Below, one piece after another: positions 10,001 through 13,051 of a DNA stretch of 13,051 bases. A model generated the notes under the pieces. That model ran no database searches, had not been told where the DNA came from, and worked only from the letters and a program-made list of their open reading frames with translations. The stretch spans positions 1 through 13,051 of the forward strand of contig JAOXYC010177802.1 in NCBI GenBank assembly GCA_028565715.1. The letters are read 5' to 3'. The position numbers and the translations under genes were made by a program. The stretch comes from Phoronis pallida (Eukaryota; Phoronida; Phoronidae). Numbering within the stretch: position 1 is the first letter of the stretch; every line of letters begins with the position of its first letter.

Positions 10001-13000
10001 TCACCGTCACCATCTGAGGTATCCTACCATCTGCTGCGATTGCCACCATAATCACCTTTGTGTATCCTGCCATCTGTACTGATTGCCACTACCATCACCA
10101 TGAGTGGTGTCTTGCCATCTATGTCTGGTTGACACCATGATTTCCAGCATGTGGGGGTCTACTTCAATGCAAAACAACTATAGATCTGTTCCATTTGAGC
10201 CAGTCCAACTTAGCATTTAAATTTAGGATACATCAATGTGAACATACTTCTCAGACCCTCAAGTTTTCAATAAGAATTCAATCACTAGAAAAACTACAAT
10301 GAGGTTTATTGAATTTGAGAAGTGCAAGTCAGATAAATTACTTACATTGGCTTCCTCAGCTCATCAGCATAAAGTTCCTTCAACAGTCTCCAGGTGGTAC
10401 CACCATCATTTGAGTACTGCACAAGAATATTCTCAGTCCTCTCATTGGCTCCACTACATGTGTCATCACCACCTCCACCAATCCGAGCATAGAACTGGAC
10501 ATAGTCAGAGTATCTGGTGTCAAAGTCAATGGTCACCAGTTTTCTTACACCAGGCTGAAACCACCAGACAAAACAAAGAAATTGAAAAGAGCAAAATGTT
10601 AAGATTTCAAAGTTTCGACAAAAAATTAATTTGCAGACGGTCTTTAATTTTTTTAAGAATTAACTAACACAAATAGCAATTGATTGTTAGGATTTTATGC
10701 AAAGAATATGAAGGAACAGCACAATTTTTTAAAATAAAATGAGAAAAAAATAAAATGAGACCAGATTAATAATTATTCATATAAAACTAAAAACAAAACT
10801 TACAATAAACAAACAAACATGCAGACAGATTAAAATTTTTACTATATTATAATAAAATATAAAGAAATCCGATAACTAAAGATGAAAGTGCTGATCCACT
10901 TGATGGATGCGTCTGTAAAATGAAGTAAATTTGAGTAAAAGAAATACAGAATGAAAATATACAAAATGTTAATATTTCGAACTTAAAAAAGTTTTTCGTC
11001 AGAACTAATAAGAAAATGACATTTTCTTATTAGTTCTGACGAAAAACTTTTTAAAGTTCGAAATATTAACATTTGTGCTTCATTCTGTATTTCTTTTACT
11101 CAAATTTACTATATTATAATAACTCTTTAGTAATATCAATATAATACCTGAGAAAAATACAGTGATTCCCCTGAGAGAATCGTACCGCATGCCTGTTCAC
11201 CACTGACCACTTGACCACTATATACAGACAGCCACCTGTCATGATCACGTGTCATCATTGAGAAGTCAGCCTTGGCAGTGTATGGTAACTGTTGGGAAGC
11301 TGTGCAAGAATCACCATGATGATGCTCATCACATCTACAAGGAACCAAATTAATCCAACACCATATATAGGGTGGCCCAAAAAAAAGTACCCTGACTTCA
11401 ACGTGACATATCTTCTAAACAGAACTTTCCAAAATGCTGAAAGTTTTTCTAAATAAGCTCACTTATATTTACTAGTAAGTAGCCAAAATTTCAAAACAAT
11501 TTGTTAATATTTGTTGACACGGCAAGGACAACAAAATTACTAGTCGAAATTTTACGGTCCAGAGTTATTATGTTTGCGTCTGCGATTTTTTTTCTTGAAT
11601 TTTTTTTCTTGAATCTCCTGAACTATTCATTAAAATGCACTAAAAATTTAGGATGCATTGCACACACACTTGTGTTTGTGCTGCGAATTTCATAAAAATT
11701 CATTGAACGGCATTTATGGTACATTAAAATGAATGTGCCTTGTTGGAATGAACTTTCCTCGCTTCTTGCATCAAACGCCAATATTTGACGTAAATAAGGC
11801 AATTACCGCGGAACGGCAAATTTTGACTTGCCATTTTGATTTTGCCCTGTCTACAGTTAATTAATAATATATTGTATTTAATTTTTTGCCACTTATTAGT
11901 AATATGATGATGTAAATAAAGAGTAATTTTCAACGTTTTAGAGTGTTCAGTTTCTATTTCTATATAGTACTGTGCAGACCTCATTAATGAGTATTTTCGC
12001 ACAAGTGAGCTAAGGGGTGGTAAAGAACTTCAGAAAGCTCAGAGGCCACCTGGTGCCGCTGGGAATCGAACCCGGGCCTCCCGCGTCGCAATACTGTGCG
12101 CTTACCATTCGACCAGTCCAACCCCTTTAGTTTAGGTGATATGGGACGTTATTTTGGGCAACCCGATATACACACAACATTTTTCTTCACCCTGTAAGCA
12201 CTTAGGACAAGATTTAAGTTTAATCCCGTTATGGTATTATTTCAAGGTGGGGAACATCTCAAACGGGTAACAGCACTAGATAAAGAGAACAATTGATGTC
12301 ACAAGTATGAAATAACCGTGCTTTTATCTGTATTTCTTTTAACTTCAATCTACTTTTATCTTCAGTTATACAGGAGCCTCCATCAAGAGGATCAGCACTT
12401 AGTTCATCTTTAGTCGACAGATTTCTTTTTTTACGCGAGGCCTACAAGTATGGTGAAATTCTTAAACAATTTAAGAATTTTGTGCACAATTACTTTTTTC
12501 CGAAAAAACAATACTTTCCATAAACTTTTTTATGATGATGAGGGTGTAAAATAGCCTTATTTTTTTTTCAAAATGCCACATTCAATTAAAACACTCTGTT
12601 CTGTTCTGCATTCAAATATTAAGTATGTAACAAGCACCACAAACAGATAAATGGTGTCAACAATCACAATTTAAACATTGTGATTTTAATTTATTTTATA
12701 CTTACTTGCACATTGCCTCATAACAGCGACCATGACCTCTACAGAAGTCTGGACACTGCTGACCAATATAGAGGTATGACACCGCCCAATTATCTGATAG
12801 TGTCCAGTTAGACTGACGCAGGCGGAACTTGGTCGACTCAGACCTGAAAAATATTTTATATCGGATAAGTGTCTAGTAGTAGTATATAACCTACTAGGCC
12901 GACAATTCAAGCAGGAAAACTCACATTCAAATATAAAGCCTAGATGAGACGAAAAGTTAAATTATGAAATACACAATTTTCTATGAATTTGTACCATGTT

Positions 13001-13051
13001 TTTGGTGATAATGGCAGAGTGACCCGCTTCCACTGCCTGAATTCTGATGAA
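780..13051 (-). CDS. RELN: Reelin-like secreted glycoprotein, internal part of a multi-exon gene
   Basis: Nineteen minus-strand exons join in one frame: 13051-12995, 12843-12706, 11334-11148, 10554-10346, 8613-8445, 7725-7558, 6927-6713, 6140-5992, 5664-5454, 5247-5003, 4694-4512, 4141-3868, 3577-3437, 3184-3007, 2784-2588, 2369-2293, 1917-1755, 1472-1358, 1000-780. Every intron is GT-AG and each phase matches the next exon. The chain of about 1,098 residues alternates BNR-type subrepeats with three EGF-like modules of spacing C-x3-C-x5-C-x4-C-x-C-x8-C, which is the reelin repeat plan. Subrepeats carry Asp boxes (S-x-D-x-G-x-T-W type) and end in W-(A/S)-(L/V/I)-D segments such as WALDNVYLG. 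Vertebrate reelin is a large secreted protein of eight such repeats that signals through lipoprotein receptors; extracellular location is inferred here from the family and the paired cysteines. Both ends of the gene lie outside the window. The family call is firm; strict orthology and repeat numbers are not settled. Confidence 0.93.
1001..1357. other. Intron between exons 18 and 19
   Basis: An intron of 357 bp. I see no repeat, RNA gene or extra exon in it. Confidence 0.6.
1358..1472 (-). CDS. RELN: Reelin-like exon 18: early part of subrepeat A
   Basis: The acceptor is TTGTTGCAG|A and the donor GAG|GTACTG (phase 0). The exon encodes [17 protein letters not shown], then [11 protein letters not shown] and VVQFE. 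Its end (V-Q-F-x followed by a phase 0 intron) matches exon 6. Confidence 0.91.
1755..1917 (-). CDS. RELN: Reelin-like exon 17: end of subrepeat B and start of next subrepeat A
   Basis: The acceptor is TATCCAG|GT and the donor AG|GTCAGC (phase 2). The exon encodes [15 protein letters not shown], which closes the B subrepeat. The next A subrepeat begins with [19 protein letters not shown] and a Cys in GPFCVQ. Confidence 0.93.
2157..2276. repeat. Perfect 37-bp palindrome with an additional direct copy
   Basis: Positions 2157-2193 and 2204-2240 are exact reverse complements (37 of 37) around the 10-nt spacer TTGCGTCTTC. The 33 bases at 2193-2225, which include the spacer, recur directly at 2244-2276, 51 bp further on. 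The whole lies in the intron between exons 16 and 17 (1918-2292). Confidence 0.93.
2293..2369 (-). CDS. RELN: Reelin-like exon 16: short exon near the end of subrepeat B
   Basis: The acceptor is ATTACAG|A and the donor G|GTATGC (phase 1). This is the shortest full exon (77 nt). It encodes [17 protein letters not shown] and KFWQPNHGG. The F-W-Q-P segment corresponds to R-W-W-Q-P of the other B subrepeats. NCT is a possible N-glycosylation site. The donor lies 17 bp from the end of the palindrome-derived repeat at 2244-2276. Confidence 0.92.
2588..2784 (-). CDS. RELN: Reelin-like exon 15: core of subrepeat B with Asp box variant
   Basis: The acceptor is CTTGTTAG|GAT (phase 0) and the donor AG|GTGGGT (phase 2). 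The exon encodes [25 protein letters not shown] and the Asp-box segment [19 protein letters not shown], where Asn replaces the usual Asp and Ser the usual Thr. It is the counterpart of exon 4. Confidence 0.94.
3007..3184 (-). CDS. RELN: Reelin-like exon 14: end of EGF 3 and start of subrepeat B
   Basis: The acceptor is TTTGCAG|G and the donor AAG|GTGAGT (phase 0). The exon closes EGF 3 with [10 protein letters not shown], then gives [29 protein letters not shown] and SALSFYK. Position and phase of both borders match exon 3. Confidence 0.94.
3437..3577 (-). CDS. RELN: Reelin-like exon 13: end of subrepeat A and first four cysteines of EGF 3
   Basis: The acceptor is TTCCAG|C and the donor GT|GTAAGT (phase 2). 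The exon encodes [13 protein letters not shown], then [13 protein letters not shown] and the EGF segment [11 protein letters not shown] plus a fourth Cys. The intron interrupts the residue between Cys4 and Cys5, exactly as in EGF 1. Confidence 0.94.
3868..4141 (-). CDS. RELN: Reelin-like exon 12: long core of subrepeat A with Asp box
   Basis: The acceptor is AATTCCAG|CT (phase 1) and the donor GT|GTTGGT (phase 2). The donor is weak but fits the phase of exon 13. The exon encodes [18 protein letters not shown], then SLGCSGAY, the Asp box in [26 protein letters not shown] and [16 protein letters not shown] is a possible N-glycosylation site. A degraded tandem copy of its 5' part lies just upstream in the intron (4169-4308). 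Confidence 0.93.
4029..4308. repeat. 140-bp tandem duplication covering an exon start and its acceptor
   Basis: Positions 4029-4168 and 4169-4308 align with a fixed offset of 140 bp. Over 4031-4140 against 4171-4280 I count 94 identities in 110. The left copy holds the true acceptor and the first part of exon 12. The right copy is earlier in the transcript. Confidence 0.9.
4169..4281 (-). pseudogene. Degraded partial copy of reelin-like exon 12
   Basis: The copy still reads [20 protein letters not shown] in the exon's frame, followed by FGCSGAYS. The base pair corresponding to the acceptor (4282-4283) reads AA instead of AG. The frame runs on into an in-frame TAA inside the adjacent intron copy (4148-4150), and no donor comparable to the true exon's is present. 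I read it as a pseudo-exon inside the intron 4142-4511. Confidence 0.8.
4512..4694 (-). CDS. RELN: Reelin-like exon 11: end of subrepeat B and start of next subrepeat A
   Basis: The acceptor is GGTTAG|GT and the donor G|GTAAGA (phase 1). The exon encodes [17 protein letters not shown], the closing segment of the B subrepeat. The next A subrepeat follows: [14 protein letters not shown], a Cys in RVSCDG and [17 protein letters not shown] is close to a segment I recall from a late repeat of vertebrate reelin. Confidence 0.93.
4695..5002. other. Intron between exons 10 and 11
   Basis: A 308-bp AT-rich intron. Frames open through it from exon 10 but lose all similarity to the family after the donor. 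Nothing else is visible. Confidence 0.6.
5003..5247 (-). CDS. RELN: Reelin-like exon 10: core and end of subrepeat B with Asp box
   Basis: The acceptor is TTTTTCAG|G and the donor G|GTATGG (phase 1). The exon encodes [13 protein letters not shown], a Cys, [19 protein letters not shown] (Asp box), CC in the following loop, [16 protein letters not shown] and RWWQP. It spans without interruption a region split into two exons in the neighbouring B subrepeats. Confidence 0.94.
5454..5664 (-). CDS. RELN: Reelin-like exon 9: last Cys of EGF 2 and start of subrepeat B
   Basis: The acceptor is TTCCAG|GT and the donor AA|GTACTG (phase 2); reading past the donor meets a TGA at once. The exon gives PTC (sixth EGF Cys), [14 protein letters not shown], a G-R-G-C-Y segment, GNSLYFNQ and [11 protein letters not shown]. 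Unlike exons 3 and 14 it has no intron after the L-Y-F segment. NTT is a possible N-glycosylation site. Confidence 0.92.
5665..5991. other. Intron between exons 8 and 9
   Basis: A 327-bp AT-rich intron. A plus-strand open frame passes through it and exon 8, but has no recognisable product. Nothing else is visible. Confidence 0.6.
5992..6140 (-). CDS. RELN: Reelin-like exon 8: end of subrepeat A and most of EGF 2
   Basis: The acceptor is TTCCAG|A and the donor G|GTTAGA (phase 1). The exon encodes [11 protein letters not shown], then [12 protein letters not shown], closing the A subrepeat, and five cysteines of EGF 2 ([11 protein letters not shown], then DGSQCLC) followed by DSGFAG. The intron lies after the fifth Cys. 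In EGF 1 and EGF 3 it lies between Cys4 and Cys5. Confidence 0.94.
6141..6712. other. Intron between exons 7 and 8
   Basis: A 572-bp intron with no repeat, RNA gene or additional exon that I can support. The phase 2 donor of exon 7 and acceptor of exon 8 join directly into a normal subrepeat, so no exon appears to be missing. Confidence 0.6.
6713..6927 (-). CDS. RELN: Reelin-like exon 7: core of subrepeat A with Asp box
   Basis: The acceptor is TTTTTTCTAG|ATC (phase 0) and the donor AA|GTGAGG (phase 2). The exon reads [10 protein letters not shown], the Asp box in [18 protein letters not shown], a second cysteine pair around DGECGTDHH, and [10 protein letters not shown]. Its start INVGC matches exon 19. 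The acceptor lies inside a 27-bp tandem duplication, described separately. Confidence 0.94.
6921..6973. repeat. 27-bp tandem duplication across the exon 7 acceptor
   Basis: CGTTGATCTAGAAAA at 6921 recurs at 6948 with period 27, differing at few positions. On the minus strand both copies contain TCTAG|ATCAACG. The acceptor nearer exon 7 (AG at 6929-6928) opens the frame of exon 7. The upstream copy (AG at 6956-6955) would add nine codons, the last of them TAG. Confidence 0.88.
7159..7249. repeat. Imperfect 44-bp foldback hairpin
   Basis: Arms 7159-7202 and 7206-7249 are reverse complements at 38 of 44 positions, with a loop of only 3 nt. It sits in the intron between exons 6 and 7. Two further inverted pairs follow: 7270-7279 with 7389-7398 (TCTCACATGA and its complement), and ACGTTATCGA near 7292 with TCGATAATA near 7351. 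These suggest a nested foldback element reaching about 7400. Confidence 0.82.
7558..7725 (-). CDS. RELN: Reelin-like exon 6: first half of subrepeat A
   Basis: The exon is exactly 56 codons, flanked by phase 0 introns (acceptor TTCCCAG|GCA, donor AAG|GTAATG), so it could in principle be skipped without a frame change. It encodes [12 protein letters not shown], an FCQS segment with one Cys, LMFAAQD and [16 protein letters not shown]. The VQF strand before the intron has an exact counterpart at the end of exon 18. Confidence 0.92.
7963..8121. repeat. Inverted repeat pair in the intron between exons 5 and 6
   Basis: The 22 bases at 7963-7984 (GGGAAACACGTCTCAGATTT and two more) match the reverse complement of 8100-8121 at 19 of 22 positions. 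The spacer is about 115 bp and AT-rich. The rest of the 719-bp intron (7726-8444) shows no gene. The pair may be the remains of a small dispersed element. Confidence 0.5.
8445..8613 (-). CDS. RELN: Reelin-like exon 5: end of subrepeat B, linker into next subrepeat A
   Basis: The acceptor is TTCTAG|G and the donor GAG|GTCTGT (phase 0). The exon encodes [10 protein letters not shown], then [12 protein letters not shown] and [11 protein letters not shown], the characteristic R-W-W-Q-P and W-A-x-D pair that closes a B subrepeat. The tail MRDNFE starts the next A subrepeat (D-x-F motif). Confidence 0.94.
8816..10145. repeat. Minisatellite of about 29 units of 45 bp
   Basis: The unit is roughly CTGATTGCCACCATCATCAC, CATCTGTGGTGCCCTGC, CATCTGCA. 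It repeats with moderate divergence through most of the 1,732-bp intron between exons 4 and 5. A stretch near 9350-9480 recurs at 9621-9750 with very high identity and an offset of 271 bp, six units plus one extra T. Because 45 is a multiple of three, long open frames appear on both strands, but they swap frame at the one-base indels. I therefore treat the tract as non-coding. Confidence 0.93.
10346..10554 (-). CDS. RELN: Reelin-like exon 4: core of subrepeat B with Asp box
   Basis: The acceptor is TTTCAG|CC (phase 0) and the donor AT|GTAAGT (phase 2). The exon encodes [10 protein letters not shown], then [11 protein letters not shown], a Cys, and the Asp box in [18 protein letters not shown]. 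This order of a beta strand, a glycine-rich turn and an Asp box on the hairpin is typical of BNR subrepeats in reelin. Confidence 0.94.
10838..10855. repeat. 18-bp direct repeat, left copy
   Basis: TTTACTATATTATAATAA here is repeated exactly at 11105-11122. The two copies bracket a stretch that includes the long foldback at 10924-11110. Confidence 0.75.
10924..11110. repeat. Long near-perfect foldback hairpin, about 90 bp per arm
   Basis: The left arm begins AGTAAATTTGAGTAAAAGAA at about 10924 and the right arm ends with its exact complement at 11110. The arms meet near 11018-11023 with almost no loop. The outer roughly 30 bp and the inner roughly 55 bp of the arms pair almost perfectly, and a short stretch between them is mismatched. 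No coding capacity is seen. It lies in the 593-bp intron between exons 3 and 4. Confidence 0.92.
11148..11334 (-). CDS. RELN: Reelin-like exon 3: end of EGF 1 and start of subrepeat B
   Basis: The acceptor is CTTGTAG|A and the donor CAG|GTATTA (phase 0). The exon closes EGF 1 with [10 protein letters not shown]. It then gives a linker and a strand containing W-L-S-V-Y-S-G, a lone Cys (EQACGT) and GESLYFSQ. The G-x-x-L-x-F segment is the conserved early part of reelin B subrepeats and recurs in exons 9 and 14. Confidence 0.92.
11370..12164. mobile_element. Non-autonomous DNA transposon-like element with terminal inverted repeats
   Basis: GGGTGGCCCAAAA at 11370 and the reverse complement at the right end, GGGTTGCCCAAAA (to 12164), differ at one position in 13. 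Similarity continues inward in the form of a GTaCCc-like word, and both ends are flanked by ATAT/TATA sequence. The interior of about 800 bp has no recognisable transposase. It lies in the intron between exons 2 and 3 and contains a tRNA-like segment near its right end. Element class is inferred only from the ends. Confidence 0.6.
12050..12122 (-). repeat. tRNA-derived SINE-like segment with pol III A and B boxes
   Basis: On the minus strand TGGTCGAATGGT (12115-12104) fits an A box and GGTTCGATTCC (12072-12062) is a perfect B box, about 31 bp apart. The T arm pairs at four of five positions around TTCGATT. The acceptor stem pairs at only about three positions and the anticodon stem is poor, so a working tRNA is unlikely. 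A tRNA-headed SINE or tRNA pseudogene fits. The extent of any SINE body towards lower coordinates is unclear. Confidence 0.72.
12165..12705. other. Remainder of the intron between exons 2 and 3
   Basis: AT-rich sequence without a recognisable gene. The only structure I note is a small palindrome, AATCACAAT at 12662-12670 with ATTGTGATT at 12677-12685. Confidence 0.55.
12706..12843 (-). CDS. RELN: Reelin-like exon 2: end of subrepeat A and first four cysteines of EGF 1
   Basis: The acceptor is TTTTCAG|G and the donor AA|GTAAGT. The exon completes the Trp codon from exon 1 and reads [10 protein letters not shown], then [10 protein letters not shown], the usual closing segment of a BNR subrepeat. 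It then enters an EGF-like module ([11 protein letters not shown] and one more Cys). The sequence NWT is a possible N-glycosylation site. The exon ends in phase 2 inside the single residue between Cys4 and Cys5. Confidence 0.93.
12995..13051 (-). CDS. RELN: Reelin-like exon 1 of window (partial at window edge), end of subrepeat A
   Basis: The reading frame gives [18 protein letters not shown] and then the first two bases of a Trp codon. This is the W-x-R-(V/I)-x-x-P-L strand seen near the end of every A subrepeat in this gene. The donor is TG|GTACAA (phase 2). The exon runs off the right edge of the window, so its acceptor is not seen. Confidence 0.82.

Noticed and set aside
8939-10082. Long open frames on both strands giving Cys/His-rich ([10 protein letters not shown]) or hydrophobic 15-residue repeats
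   Set aside because: They come from a 45-bp tandem repeat whose length is a multiple of three. All frames stay open, the apparent protein changes frame at one-base indels, and the tract lies inside an intron with matched splice phases on both sides.
8816-10145. Possible CRISPR array
   Set aside because: The unit is tandem with no unique spacers between identical repeats, and the setting is a spliced animal gene.
10924-11110. MicroRNA precursor
   Set aside because: The arms are far longer and more perfectly paired than usual animal precursors, and no expression evidence is available. A foldback repeat is the simpler reading.
12050-12122. Functional tRNA gene
   Set aside because: A and B boxes are present, but the acceptor stem and anticodon stem do not pair well and no credible anticodon loop can be placed.

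Overview
The window is animal nuclear DNA. It lies inside one spliced gene on the minus strand that encodes a reelin-like extracellular matrix protein. The evidence is a chain of 19 minus-strand exons whose GT-AG borders and reading phases join without conflict into about 1,098 codons. The encoded chain shows the reelin layout of BNR-type subrepeat A, EGF-like module and BNR-type subrepeat B, repeated. Six Asp-box motifs (for example [18 protein letters not shown]) and three six-cysteine EGF modules of identical spacing are present. Short introns (about 150 to 1,730 bp), AT-rich DNA and many small non-autonomous repeats suggest an invertebrate metazoan. I cannot name the phylum.

Layout in transcript order (right to left): the end of an A subrepeat (13051-12706), EGF 1 (12706/11334), B (11334-8445), A (8445-6140), EGF 2 (6140-5454), B (5664-4512), A (4694-3437), EGF 3 (3577-3007), B (3184-1755), then the start of another A subrepeat ending at the exon 1000-780. 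Neither the start nor the end of the gene is in the window, so no promoter, start codon, stop codon or polyA site can be assigned. Nothing on the plus strand looks like a real gene.

The introns carry most of the unusual structure. The intron 8614-10345 is mostly a minisatellite of about 29 copies of a 45-bp unit, which opens long false reading frames. Other introns hold a near-perfect foldback of about 190 bp (10924-11110), a second foldback (7159-7249, with further nested inverted repeats to about 7400), a perfect 37-bp palindrome with an extra direct copy (2157-2276), and an inverted pair at 7963-8121. They also hold two elements with terminal inverted repeats (180-682 and 11370-12164), the latter containing a tRNA-derived SINE-like segment.

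Two duplications touch the gene's splicing signals. A 140-bp tandem duplication copied the 5' part of one exon and its acceptor, and the extra copy has lost the acceptor AG. A 27-bp duplication copied another acceptor, and use of the upstream copy would bring in an in-frame stop. The intron map also alternates: the block from EGF 2 to the following A subrepeat has introns at different places from the repeats on either side.
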